Source: Ginsengibacter sp963792025 | GTDB taxonomy: Bacteria > Bacteroidota > Bacteroidia > Chitinophagales > Chitinophagaceae | Direction of reading: 5' to 3' | Assembly: GCA_963792025.1 (NCBI GenBank) | Contig: CAWBUS010000013.1 | Span: 62,001 to 126,000, forward strand | Length of the DNA stretch: 64,000 nt | Shown here: positions 17,444 to 27,732 of the stretch, one piece after another | Position numbering within the stretch: position 1 is the first letter of the stretch | Layout: each line of letters starts with the position of its first letter | Made by a program: the position numbers and the translations under genes | The notes under the pieces: generated by a model | Told to the model about the DNA's origin: nothing | The model's input: the letters and a program-made list of their open reading frames with translations, nothing else | Databases searched by the model: none

Positions 17444-18912
17444 ATGAGAAAAACCAATGCTTTTATCTTTTTATTAGCGCTCATAAAATTCGTTCTTCCT
17501 TATTTATTGCAAAACAGTTATTACGAACCACACCGCGACGAATTTCTATACCTGGCGCAAGGTTATCATTTAGCCTGGGGATTTGCGGAAGTTCCTCCGA
17601 TGCTTTCTGTTTTTGCATGGCTTACGCATCTGTTTGGTGATGGAATGTTCTGGATAAAATTCTGGCCGGATATGTTTGGTGTCCTCACTTTTATTGTGAG
17701 CGCCAAAATAATTCAAAAGCTGGGTGGCGGCTTGTTCGCAATTTTCCTGGTATTTCTCCCTTTTATTTTCGGCGTTTACCTGCGCCTGTTCTTTTTATTT
17801 CAACCCAATACTCCTGAAGTTTTTTTCTGGACAATGATTGCGTATAGTGTTATACGTTATATTCAAACTGAAAAAAATGAATACCTCTACATTCTAGGTA
17901 TCAGCGCCGGACTCGGCATGCTTAGTAAGTATTCCGTGGCCATTTTTTTAGTAAGTATACTGGCAGGATTGTTACTCACAAGGCAAAGAAAAATTTTTGC
18001 CAATAAGCACTTGTACTATGCGGGTATTATCGCATTACTCCTTTTTCTGCCAACTATATTATGGGAATACAACCATCATTTTCCGATTGTGGTTCACATG
18101 AAGGAACTTACCCGAACACAATTGCAGTATGTAAGCCCGAAAAGCTTTTTAGTTGATCAGCTTTTAATGAATCTTCCTTGCGTGTTTATCTGGCTGGCAG
18201 GATTGTATTTTACCGCATTTCTCATTCAAAGGAAAAAAATACAGGGCTTTTGCCTGGGCGTATGTTTTTGTAATTCTTATATTAGTTGTACTCCACGGTA
18301 AAAATTATTATTCACTTGGCGTTTACCCGGTGCTGTTAGCCTTTGGCGCTTATCACCTTGAAAAATTTTCGGAACACCGCGTAAAAGTATGGAGATATTG
18401 TTTTTGTGCTGATACCCGTTTTATTGGGAATTGTGATTATACCTATTTTATTGCCGGTGGCAAAACCTGACGCTCTTGCCAGGTACTACAAGATGATGCA
18501 TACGGAAAAAACAGGGACATTAAAATGGGAAGACCTGCAAAACCACCCGCTGCCACAGGATTTTGCAGACATGCTCGGTTGGGAAGAGATGGCTCAAAAA
18601 ATGGCAAAGGCGTATAATAGTTTAGATAGTAACGAAAAAGCACACACGTTTTTATTTTGCGATAACTATGGGGAAGCAGGCGCCGTAAATTATTACCGGC
18701 ATAAATACAAACTTCCTGAAGTGTATAGTGACAATGGAAGCTTTTTATATTGGATGCTGCGAAATATCCACATTGATAATTTGATCTTAATAACGGATGA
18801 CCAGGAAGAAATGCAACATCCATTTATAAAAGACTTTAAATCTGCTGTAGTCACTGATAGTGTAACTAATGTGTATGCAAGAGAAAGAGGAACACTCATT
18901 ATTCTTATTTAA
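17444..18912 (+). pseudogene. GT39/ArnT-like membrane glycosyltransferase, two frameshifts
   Basis: The N-terminal part (17444-18240) encodes a polytopic glycosyltransferase of the PMT_2/ArnT type, with the catalytic-loop motif EPHRDEFLYLA and many membrane helices. Near the A7 run at 18233-18239 the frame shifts by +1. The alternative frame then reads the family-typical RAFAWAYVFV, GKNYYSLGVYPVLLAFGA region. At the T5 run 18401-18405 a second +1 shift leads to the C-terminal soluble domain ending at 18912 (LIILI). Removing one base from each run restores a protein of about 488 residues. It would transfer sugar from a polyprenyl phosphate donor. Whether the two insertions are real decay or base-calling errors cannot be told here. 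Confidence 0.8.
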
Positions 18913-18995
18913 AGGAGCTAACGATGCAATGAATCAAATGTTCAAAAAAAAAATTGATAATGATTATAAAAAATTTCAATAAGAGATAATATAAG

Positions 18996-19019
18996 AAAAC
19001 CCCGTAAAGACGGGGTTTT
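18996..19019. terminator. Bidirectional terminator hairpin
   Basis: A perfect 10-bp stem AAAACCCCGT (18996-19005) / ACGGGGTTTT (19010-19019) closes on an AAAG loop. It sits between the convergent glycosyltransferase and the decayed ScyD-like gene and works in both directions. A near-identical hairpin follows the intact ScyD-like copy at 24535. Confidence 0.85.
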
Positions 19020-19057
19020 GTATTAACACCTGAGAAAAAAATACTCAAAAATTTTAT

Positions 19058-20227
19058 TTAATTTTTTGTGTCTGCCTGTACATATTCGCATTTAAAGCTT
19101 ATCTGAAGAATTTGGCCACCCCCGTGACCTGGGCCAATTCCCCATTCAGAAACATAAATTTACCATCAGGCCCGAAAGTCATTGCCGTTGGCAGTCCAGT
19201 CCTGATACAAGTAGTTTCTATTTTCCCTGATAAATCCACGCGAACAATATCGCCAGTAGCTTGGTGTAGGCCCAGGGCCATCAACTGTAAAATTTTCAAG
19301 TACATATAACCTGTCTTCCTGATCAAAATCAATTCCCAGTATGGTTGTAAAGCCGATGCATAAGCGCTGTGACTGTCCATCGGGTGAAATTTTATAGATT
19401 CCGATTGGCCCAGTCACAACAGGAAAAGGAGTCAAGATTTCCAAAATAAAAATTGCCATTCATGATAAACCATTACGTTGGCCTACCAATATGCCACCGT
19501 CCCGGCTTACAGTATAAATATCTACCACGCGGCTTGAAATACCTCCGGGGATGTAACCTTAACAATCTCCGCTGGTTCGGTTGGGTTATATAAAGATCTC
19601 CGTTCACATTGATCATGCCGTATGGTGTTCCATCGGGTTCAAAGCCGCCATGAGGGTCCGGATGTGCTATGGGATGAGTCATCGTGTATTCACTCAGATT
19701 GGCAACCAGCGTCCACGATCCATTATTTTCTATTTTAACTACTCCGTTAGGAATATGACGGTACTCCGTGCGAACAACCAGCGCCTGCAAGCACAGCGTA
19801 GAGTGTATTTCCGACGAATGCTACATCAGCTACGCCCTGAAAACCTCCTCCCACTATCTGCCTGGTCAACGCTTGATGGGAGATGGTCAGTAACTGTAGT
19901 GCGAACTCCATTCCGATCAATTTTTGAATATCCGTGCTACCCGTGTTGCTTCCTAAATATGGTCCAACAGGGGAATTACCTGGCTGCAGCAGGCCAGCAG
20001 TAGAATTTGTTCCGCCTAATCCGGCTTCCGCAACATAGAGATTTCCATCCGGTCCAAACTTCAGTCCACGCGGACCATTTAAACCTGTTGCAAAAACTTT
20101 CATTGTTGTAACGGTGACGTCATTCGGCCGCCGCAAGGTGGTGGTAACTCGTGCTTTTTTTGCATCCCATCGGTAAAATAATAACCGCCGCAATTACGGC
20201 GAAAAAGAATACAAATTTTTGTTTCAT
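19058..20227 (-). pseudogene. Decayed ScyD/ScyE-like lipoprotein gene
   Basis: Starting at ATG 20227 (MKQKFVFFFAVIAAV..MGCKK) and ending at TAA 19058, this region reads as a ScyD/ScyE-family propeller only if the frame is changed at least five times. Shifts occur near 20160 (A7 run), 19925, 19860, 19785, 19550 and 19430. Recognisable pieces are GLNGPRGLKFGPDGNLYVAE, GNTLYAVLAGAGCSHGV, FEPDGTPYGMINVNGDLYI, ILGIDFDQEDRLYVLEN, TAMTFGPDGKF and CEYVQADTKN. The intact paralogue at 24670-25755 aligns throughout, and similarity continues into the 5' leader and the 3' terminator, so this is a duplicated transcription unit. Confidence 0.82.
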
Positions 20228-20265
20228 AATTATCCTCCTTTTTTTATTTGGTTAAAAAAATTGAT
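20228..20265 (-). repeat. Shared leader copy A with Shine-Dalgarno
   Basis: On the minus strand this reads TTTTTTTAACCAAATAAA, then AAAGGAGGATAATT and the ATG. It matches copies B (25756-25793) and C (27695-27732) almost base for base. The GGAGG core stands at normal Shine-Dalgarno spacing, which is uncommon in Bacteroidota, where translation usually relies on A-rich leaders. Confidence 0.75.
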
Positions 20266-20381
20266 TGTGTTTAAAACCTTTTAAATTGAGCAGGGGTGAA
20301 GCAATTATTTTTTATCTTTTATTATTAAATTCCGACTTATTTATAGTAGTTTGTTAATACCCGTTGAAAGGGAATTTCCAG

Positions 20382-20492
20382 CTATTTTTTATTCTGATCT
20401 TTCTTATGAAATATCATGTTCATAATTTCTTTCCAAAAAATGCCAAGTAATATTGCTGCAAGCAACATCAGCACTGCCAAAAAGAATTCCAT
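20382..20492 (-). CDS. 36-residue single-span membrane protein
   Basis: ATG 20492 to TAG 20382 encodes 36 residues: one hydrophobic helix (about 2-22, FFLAVLMLLAAILLGIFW) followed by a basic tail HKKDQNKK. It sits 100 bp downstream of the frameshifted sensor kinase and 154 bp upstream of the decayed ScyD-like gene, on the same strand. The layout of helix plus cationic tail is that of genuine small membrane proteins. No family is recognised. A modest call because chance frames of this length are common. Confidence 0.45.
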   Translation of the reverse strand: MEFFLAVLMLLAAILLGIFWKEIMNMIFHKKDQNKK

Positions 20493-20592
20493 TAATAAAA
20501 GTATATGTAATAAATAATGTTATTGGGCATTATTGAGTGAAGTGCAGATTATTTGGCTTGAAACCGTTATTTGATTTAGTGAATTAAACTGA

Positions 20593-23584
20593 TTACAAGC
20601 CACTCTTTCGTTTTATTTTTATAACTACACGAGTGCCGGCAGCATTATTGTAAGCATCATACAAATCAAAAAAATCAATTGGAATTACAGAAGGATCTTC
20701 ATTAAAATCAATTAATCGCTTATAAGTAATGTTAATGCCTTTTGACTGATGAAATGCAAGGGCATTATTTTTTAATTCCTGCGCTTTTGCCCTGCCAATA
20801 CCATTATCTGTTACATCACAAAGCAACCAGCTATCTTGTATGCTGATACTGATCTTAATTTCTTTTTCACCCTGCTTATTACTTAAGCCATGCCACAAAG
20901 CATTTTCCACAAAAGGCTGTAAAATAAGCGGCGGTATTTTTTCAAACTCTGTTACAATGTTTTCGGGAATAAATTTTTTGTATTGCAATTGCATGTTCAA
21001 TCGCAGCGCTTCAAGCTGAATGTACAAGCCAATAGTTTCAAGTTCTTTATCTAAGCCTATTATATTATTTTCTGAATTGCTAAGCACTTGCCGCAGCAAT
21101 CTCGAAAATGAGCCGATATAATGTATTCCTTCCGACTTTTTATCACTTGCAACCAAAGCCTGTATTGAATTTAATGCATTATAAATAAAATGCGGGTTCA
21201 TTTGCGCTTTCAGCGCTTTCATCTCCAACTCTTTTAACTGATTTTGTATAAATGCGTCATGCCTTACCTTTTTTATTCTTGTTCTGAAAATGCTGACGAC
21301 GATAAATGAAGCTATCAGGATTACAACAAGTCTAAACAACCATGTTTCCCAAAACGGTTTGCTTATTACAAAATCGTATGAAACAACATTGCTCCACATT
21401 GAATTACTGGCTCTTGCCTTAACCTGAAATGAATAAGTTGCAGGGTTAAGCTTTAAAAACGAAACAAAATTATTTGGCGTAGGCGAACTCCATGCGGTAT
21501 CAACAGGCTCAAGCCTGTATGAATATTCTATGTTTGAAGCATCAGTAAGGCAAGTTCCGATAAATTGTATTCCTAATGAGTTTTGAGAATGATCGAGTTT
21601 TGGTTTATAAGGTATCTGAAAATAACTATACACAGAATCATTGTGTAATGCCCAATTAGTTTCCTGCATGTTCAGCATAATCTTTTCTATCACAACTTTC
21701 GGTATTACTTTCCTGAATTGCAGACTATCAATGTTAAACTGAATTACTCTATCATCTGTGTTAACCCAAATGTTCTCGCCATTATCTGCACTCAGTTGAC
21801 CGGGAAAAGAAAGTTCATGCATAATTCCCTGCTCCCCATCCAATCGTGTATAAATCAGAAGCGCTAAAATTCTTATTGGCATTCTGTAATACTGCAACAT
21901 CTTTATTGGTATTTATCCATACGTTTTGCCTGCTATCGAACGCCATACTTGTAATCTTGTTATCCGGCAACCCATTACGTGTATTAAATTGTAAAAGGTC
22001 TTTTATCTTATAATCACTGGTAATGGTAAACTTGATTAAACCTTTACCCGCATTGCTAACCCAAATGCAACCTTGCCTGTCCTCAAAAGAATAAGTATCT
22101 ACGTTATCAATAACATCAAGTTCAGCCGGTGCTTTTATAATTTCGTTTTGTCTTGTTATAAAATAAATTCCTTTCGAGGAAACCATTACAATACCGATAC
22201 CGGTCTGTGTAAATAAAACCCATGAAGATTTCGGAAAAGTTTTTCCATTCTTATCATGGTATATTTGGAATTTTTTTTTATTCCCGGCAACCACAGTGGC
22301 GTTTTCGCATAGAAATATTCTGTTCGTAACAGGGTTAATTGCAAGATTATAAAGATATTCTTCCCGCAGCGGTGGGAGCAGGTTTGAGAAATCATCCAGT
22401 TGTCTGCCATTCCAGCAAAAAAATTTTCCAAACCTTGTAATAAACCATGTGTTGTTGTTGACGTCCCTTGCATCCCCTTCTATTACATCCTGCAGATAGC
22501 TATTAAGGTTTTTGTATGAAAGAGGGAGTTGTACCCTTTTAATTTGTCCGTTGTAATAAAATTTTATTCCATCGGCTCCAAAAATAAGCAGTTGATTATT
22601 TGCTACAGAAGATATGTACAGGCTTTTAAGTGTTTTCTTCGGGTTTATATAAATTTCACGAAAATTTTTTACCTGAAAACGAAGTAAACCACCATTATAG
22701 CTTGTTACCCATAAATTACCATGACTATCTACAAAGGGATTTCCAACAGCATTGGGAATATTATAAACAAATGAAATTTTTTCTTTTTTTTCAGGAAATA
22801 ATTGATAACGGTACAATCCTTTGTTTTCAATAAGAAGCCAATAATTATTATTCTTATCAACATAGTACCAAAAACGATGCGCCGGGATATTGTCAATTAA
22901 TAAGTCCAACTTATCAAGAACAACCTCGTACAAGCAGGCTTTGGTGTTAATAAAAACTCTGCTATTAAATTCAGCTAGATTTAAAAAATACTTAGAGTCA
23001 GAATTCTGCCTGCTTTTGGCAACCGTAAGCAAGCTATCCTTGTTTTCAACTAAAAGTTGGTTGCCGTAATTAAGATAAATTCCATTAGCAGCAGGAATAA
23101 TCTCTTGGATATCAGTTCCTGAATTTATATTAACAGGTATCCAAATATTGTCATCAAAGCGGTATATCCCTTTAGTAGTTGCTGCCCATAATTCATTATT
23201 AATTTCTTTAAATCCATTCACAGAAAACTCTGTATTATTTTTTATATTACATGTTATAAATTTATTTCCTCTTAACTGCGAAATTCCATGACGTGTTCCA
23301 ATCCACAAACGGTGATAGCTATCCTCGAAAATAGTAGTTACAAATAAAGCCTGTAGTCCTTCCGTATAACCATAGTTCACAAAGTTTTTTCCGTTGAATC
23401 TGCTAACGCCGTCATTTGTACCAACCCATAAAAATCCATAAGAATCTTCGTAAATAGTGGTTATTTGGTTACTGGGAAGACCATCATTCACAGTATAATT
23501 CAGCATGGAAAATTGCTGCCCAAACGCAGGCTTACATATATTAGCTGTAATGAATAATAAAATATATAAACCCGCAGTTTTCAT
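20593..23584 (-). pseudogene. Propeller-sensor LytS-type histidine kinase, one frameshift
   Basis: The gene starts at ATG 23584 with a signal peptide (ending AFGQ) and two-component-regulator propeller repeats (DGLPSNQITTIYEDSYGFLWVG, SYHRLWIGTRHGISQ). It continues with a Y_Y_Y domain (IEYSYRLEPVDTAWSS), one membrane helix (LFRLVVILIASFIVV) and a LytS-type kinase domain (LKAQMNPHFIYNALNSI, PFVENALWHG, DNGIGR). A +1 shift near 21852 (AAA on the + strand) splits it; dropping one base joins NFSASD to RLDGEQGIMHELSF and restores about 996 residues. Catalytic motifs are intact. It pairs with the LytTR regulator at 23675, 90 bp upstream. Confidence 0.85.
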
Positions 23585-23674
23585 TTATCAAAAATTTCTT
23601 GCAACTAAACGAATACAAATTTCTAAAGAATTCTAATAAAAGCATTCTTATTGTTATACAAGAGTAAAATCTCA

Positions 23675-24437
23675 CTATTTAATGTTTAGCAAATGCAGAA
23701 ATTCATCCTTATGTGTCCGGGCCAGTTCTATCTCATAGCCATTGCTCATAACAATATCGCCGCCGTCGCCTTTTCGGTACATTTTTACATGAGATAAGTT
23801 AATGAGATAAGAGCGGTGAGCCCGAAAAAAAGATTGCCCGGTTAATATTTCATCATATTGTTTCAGCGTATGACTCGAAACAATGCGTTTACCATCAGAT
23901 AAATTAAATTCTGTGTAATTACTAATGGCATGGCAATAAATAATTTCGCTAACGTTGAGAATTATAAATCCTTCGTTGGTAGGTATAACAATTTTATCAT
24001 GAATTTTTCGGCGATCTTTTATATCCGAATAAAGTTGTTTAACCTGCTCGCCAGATGAAAATGCGGTAGCCATTTGATTCCCTTTTACTTTATTAACAGC
24101 TTCTATAAGCTCCTGTGGTATGATTGGTTTCAACAAATAATCGATGGCATTGAATCGAAAAGCTTTAATCGCGTATTGGTCGTAAGCAGTTGTAAATATA
24201 AGTGCGAAGTCAACTTTTGGCAGCCTGTTTAAAAGGTCAAATCCTGTTTCGCCGTTCATTTGAATGTCAAGAAAAACAATATTGGGTTTATATTTACGAA
24301 TACCGTCCAAACCTTCGTCAACTGTAGCTGCATGGCTGTTTACTTTAATTTCCGGAAAATACTTCTTCAAGCATTGTATGCAGTAAATTTCTGCTGTGCA
24401 ATTCATCATCTATAATAAGCGCTTTAGTATCAGGCAT
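23675..24437 (-). pseudogene. LytTR-family response regulator, one frameshift
   Basis: The natural start is ATG 24437, giving MPDTKALIIDDELHSRNLL, but a single extra base near 24368 changes frame before KKYFPEIKVN. Without that base the protein has about 253 residues, with a receiver domain (DDE at 10-12, Asp57 in VFLDIQMNGETG, Lys in YLLKP) and a LytTR DNA-binding domain (SEIIYCHAISNYTEF, FFRAHRSYLINLSHV). As read, the longest frame starts inside the receiver at 24409 and lacks the acidic pocket. It is the partner of the kinase at 20593-23584. An 11-bp inverted repeat lies just upstream. Confidence 0.85.
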
Positions 24438-24476
24438 AATTATAAAGGTTGCGGTGGTGTAACCTGTATAAATCCT

Positions 24477-24507
24477 AAATTAAACTAAATTTTTGTTAGT
24501 TTAATTT
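24477..24507. promoter_or_regulatory. Inverted repeat upstream of LytTR regulator gene
   Basis: AAATTAAACTA (24477-24487) and TAGTTTAATTT (24497-24507) are perfect 11-bp arms around a 9-nt spacer, 40-70 bp before the regulator's ATG. It could be an operator, possibly for autoregulation, or an AT-rich hairpin. LytTR proteins usually bind direct repeats, so another regulator is possible. Confidence 0.45.
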
Positions 24508-24534
24508 TTGATCAACTTACGGAGTGCCTAAAAG

Positions 24535-24557
24535 CAAACCCCGTAAAGCGGGGTTTG
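24535..24557 (-). terminator. Terminator of ScyD/ScyE-like gene
   Basis: CAAACCCCG (24535-24543) and CGGGGTTTG (24549-24557) form a perfect 9-bp stem with loop TAAAG, just after the ScyD-like reading frame. It and its flanks match the hairpin at 18996, showing that the duplication included the 3' end. Confidence 0.75.
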
Positions 24558-24669
24558 GTATTAACACTTGAGAAAAAAATACGTAAGAACTTTAGCTAGT
24601 TTTTTGTGTCTGCCTGTACATATTGACATTTAAAAGTAACCTGCACTATTTGCCCTAAGCCTGGAGGGC

Positions 24670-25755
24670 CTATTCCCCAATCGGAGATATAGAGTTTCCA
24701 TCAGGACCAAATGTCATTGCCGTTGGCAAATGCAATCCGGAAGCAACTACTTGTCGCTGTCCTGAAGGAGTTATTCTTACAACATCTCCAAAGCCGGGCG
24801 TTGGTCCGGGTTGACCCACTGTATTTTCGAGTACATACAGGTTGTTATTATCATCAAATGCAACTCCCAGTATCATCGTAAACCCTGATGCGTAAACGCT
24901 GTAATTTCCATTAGGTGACATTTTGTACACAGCCGCTGCGCCCTGTACTAATGGAAACGGCGTAAGGGTTCCAAAATAGAAATTACCATCATGATGCACC
25001 ATTGAAGTCGGTCCGATCCAGTGCCCATCGCTCCCGTTGTGCAATACAGATATGTCAACAATACGGGAAATATTACCATTCGAGGGATTAACACGATCAA
25101 TTTCCTGTTGATTCGGTTGCGTAACATACAAATTGTCGCCTACATTAACCATACTGTAGGGAGTTCCGTCGGGTTCAAAATCATCCGGGTCGGGGTGTGC
25201 TACGGGATTATTCATCAGGAATTGACTGGTATTCGCCACCATTGTCCACGTCTTATCGGGCTTGACTTTAAAAATACCGTTGGATATATCCGCCACACCA
25301 TGGGAACAACCTGCACCGGTTAGCAGCCCGTACAAAGTGTTACCGATAAATTCTACATCAGCAACCCCGCTTATGCCACTTCCTGAAGCTGGACTGGACA
25401 TGCTCGAAGGCAGCTTATCGGCAACAGTGGTACGCACCCCATCCCAGTCAATCTTCGAGATCCGGCTACCCGTATCACTTCCAAGGTAAGGACCCGGACC
25501 GACAGAAGTGACCTGGGCACATTGACCGGCAGTAGAATTCGTTCCGCCAATGCCTCCTTCGGCGACGTAGAGATTTCCATCGGGGCCAAACTTAAGCCCG
25601 CGTGGATCATTTAGACCGACATAAATAACCTTTTGTGTAGTAGTCACCACAGCGTTATTTCCTACGCATTCAGGTGCATGTTCTTTTTTGCACCCGGTAA
25701 AAAAGAAAAAGAATGCTGCAATAACAGCAAAAAGTAACAGGAATTTTTGTTTCAT
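24670..25755 (-). CDS. ScyD/ScyE-family propeller lipoprotein
   Basis: This 361-residue lipoprotein (MKQKFLLLFAVIAAF..FTGC, lipid Cys22) has the repeated GPDGNLYVAE-type blades of the ScyD/ScyE family: NDPRGLKFGPDG, FIGNTLYGLLTGAGCSHGV, FEPDGTPYSMVNVGDNLYV, ILGVAFDDNNNLYVLEN and TAMTFGPDG. The frame ends early with SISPIGE. One missing base near 24695 would continue it as LYISDWGIGPPG and CQYVQADTK to TAG 24596, as in the family. In cyanobacteria these genes belong to scytonemin clusters; here only the fold is implied, and a surface binding role is inferred. A good SD (AAGGAGG) precedes it. Confidence 0.8.
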   Translation of the reverse strand: MKQKFLLLFAVIAAFFFFFTGCKKEHAPECVGNNAVVTTTQKVIYVGLNDPRGLKFGPDGNLYVAEGGIGGTNSTAGQCAQVTSVGPGPYLGSDTGSRISKIDWDGVRTTVADKLPSSMSSPASGSGISGVADVEFIGNTLYGLLTGAGCSHGVADISNGIFKVKPDKTWTMVANTSQFLMNNPVAHPDPDDFEPDGTPYSMVNVGDNLYVTQPNQQEIDRVNPSNGNISRIVDISVLHNGSDGHWIGPTSMVHHDGNFYFGTLTPFPLVQGAAAVYKMSPNGNYSVYASGFTMILGVAFDDNNNLYVLENTVGQPGPTPGFGDVVRITPSGQRQVVASGLHLPTAMTFGPDGNSISPIGE

Positions 25756-25793
25756 AATTGTCCTCCTTTATTTATTGGTTAAAAAATAAATTT
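25756..25793 (-). repeat. Shared leader copy B with Shine-Dalgarno
   Basis: On the minus strand it reads TTTATTTTTTAACCAATAAA then TAAAGGAGGACAATT and the ATG of the ScyD-like gene. It is identical to copy C apart from one base in the SD (GGAGG here, GGAGC in C) and differs from copy A at a few positions. Confidence 0.75.
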
Positions 25794-25927
25794 TAAAAAT
25801 GTGTCCCGGGGAAAGCGTAAGTCGGGTGCGGTTCATTCAACTTTCTAACGTTGTTGTTATTTAGCCAGGGGTTTATCCCGACCAAAATATCAGACGCAAT
25901 TTTTTTAGTTGTGACATAAATTGAAAT

Positions 25928-27694
25928 TTATTGCTTTACGAACTTGAGTGTCTTAAGTGTTGTGGCGGACCGGATGCTGAGGTAGTAGCTACCGGCCGGC
26001 AAATTTTGCAATCCTATTTTGCAAGTTGTTCCTTCGGCCGCGTTGGATGTTTTAATCAATTTTCCCGAAACGCTGTACAATGAAATCTTCGTTCTAACGG
26101 CGGCACTTAATCCTGCAATAGTTAACACATCGTTTGCCGGATTAGGATATAATTTAATAGATGGATTATTCGCTATATCTGATATTGCCAGGTTAGTATT
26201 AACCGAAATTTCATCAGTATGAGTTTCTCCACAAGGCCCCAGTTGTATTATCCATGTATCTTCTGCGCCATGGTTGTTTTTTACGTCACCATCAAGTGAA
26301 TTCGTTTGACACAATATGTTTAAATTTCCGTTAGTCGTTTCATAGCCGTCCAAAGCCCCATCATAATCGCTGCCGCCAAAACTTTTAAACCATTCTTCGT
26401 TTCCGTTCTTATCAAACTTAGAAATTAACACATCAAACGTTGTGAGGTCAAAGTCTTTACTAGCAACTCCTGTTTCAACAACGCCGCCATCTTTGGTGGC
26501 AAATATTCCATCTCCTCCTCTAAGGCTGGGATCTGCATAGCTTTTACTCCAAATGATTTTACCTGTATTAACATTCAGCTTTGTTATAAAAGAAACGCTT
26601 GAATCGTTCGTAGCATTAATATCACCGTCAGGAGAATTACTGAACCCGTTTATCACAACATTGCCATCGACAGTTTTTGCAATCTCGTTGGAGCTAGCGT
26701 TGTCATAACCGCTGCCGCCAACAGCTCTTTGCCAAATCAATTTTCCAAAAGCATTTATTTTAATTATCCACATGTCCCCACCACCGTGATTACCACTTAC
26801 ATCACCATCATTAGAGAATGTTTGTCCTTCAAGAATGAAACCTCCAAAATCTGATTGAACCATGGCGAAAAGCCCATCATAATCACTCCCACCATAGCAG
26901 CGCTGAAATAAAAAATTCCCTTTGGGACCCACTTCCACAAACATTCCGTCAAAATTGCCATCTTTGTTATGATTGCCTTGTATGTTACCATCATCGGAAT
27001 TGGTAAAACCAGCAATAGCATATCCGCCATACAATGTTTGTATAACGGCATCACCAAAATCATCACCACTGCCGCCAATACATTTTTGCCATTGAATATT
27101 ACCTGACGGTGTGAGCTTCACTAACCAGACATCACTTCCTCCATGATTGCCGCTTACATCTCCATCATTAGAACCTGTTTGGCCAGTTGTGATATATCCG
27201 CCATCATAAGTTTGCATTATATCGTTGAAAGCATCATAACCGGAACCCCCATAAGTTTTTACCCATAAAAGTTGCAAATTTTTATTATACCTGGCGACGA
27301 ATGCATCTGCGCCATTAGAAGCGGGAACATGGAAATCACCATCGTCTGAATTGGTTAGTCCACATACAATAAAGCCACCATCACTGGTAGGCGCAATCTT
27401 TAGGCCGGGATCATAGTTGCTTCCGCCTAACGTGGCTTGCCCGGTAAGGCAGAAAGGAATTTTTGGGCAAAGAGGGTCGTGCCAGCCTGACTTTTGATTT
27501 TTATTATTGTGATAAGAACTCAATGTACTGACTCTTTTTTGTAGCCTGTCATACAAGGTATTTGACAATTGAGCATAAGATGCTGAAACGCATAAAGCGG
27601 CGATGGCCAAAAGAAAAATGAATTTTTTGCGAAGGCCTGTTGGAAATAAAAACGCGGCGGAAACAAAAAAAATAAATAGTAATTTTTGTTTCAT
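25928..27694 (-). CDS. T9SS-exported repeat protein with double signal
   Basis: This 588-residue protein has about seven repeats of roughly 55 residues of the type 'GGSGYD..TxDGGYI..G.T.S.DGDVSGNHG..D.W', a beta-propeller-like surface repeat. It ends in a T9SS type A sorting domain (SIKLYPNPANDVLTI .. LPAGSYYLSI .. LKFVKQ, about 510-588), so it should be secreted and anchored through the type IX system. The N-terminus is unusual: MKQKLLFIFFVSAAFLFPTGL, a ScyD-type leader, runs straight into a second complete signal (RKKFIFLLAIAALCVSASYAQ). The frame is otherwise intact, unlike its neighbours. Confidence 0.85.
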   Translation of the reverse strand: MKQKLLFIFFVSAAFLFPTGLRKKFIFLLAIAALCVSASYAQLSNTLYDRLQKRVSTLSSYHNNKNQKSGWHDPLCPKIPFCLTGQATLGGSNYDPGLKIAPTSDGGFIVCGLTNSDDGDFHVPASNGADAFVARYNKNLQLLWVKTYGGSGYDAFNDIMQTYDGGYITTGQTGSNDGDVSGNHGGSDVWLVKLTPSGNIQWQKCIGGSGDDFGDAVIQTLYGGYAIAGFTNSDDGNIQGNHNKDGNFDGMFVEVGPKGNFLFQRCYGGSDYDGLFAMVQSDFGGFILEGQTFSNDGDVSGNHGGGDMWIIKINAFGKLIWQRAVGGSGYDNASSNEIAKTVDGNVVINGFSNSPDGDINATNDSSVSFITKLNVNTGKIIWSKSYADPSLRGGDGIFATKDGGVVETGVASKDFDLTTFDVLISKFDKNGNEEWFKSFGGSDYDGALDGYETTNGNLNILCQTNSLDGDVKNNHGAEDTWIIQLGPCGETHTDEISVNTNLAISDIANNPSIKLYPNPANDVLTIAGLSAAVRTKISLYSVSGKLIKTSNAAEGTTCKIGLQNLPAGSYYLSIRSATTLKTLKFVKQ

Positions 27695-27732
27695 AATTGT
27701 GCTCCTTTATTTATTGGTTAAAAAATAAATTG
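27695..27732 (-). repeat. Shared leader copy C
   Basis: Same leader as copy B on the minus strand, except that the SD reads AAAGGAGCACAATT. Similarity extends through ATGAAACAAAAA into the first signal-peptide codons of the T9SS protein. Confidence 0.75.
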
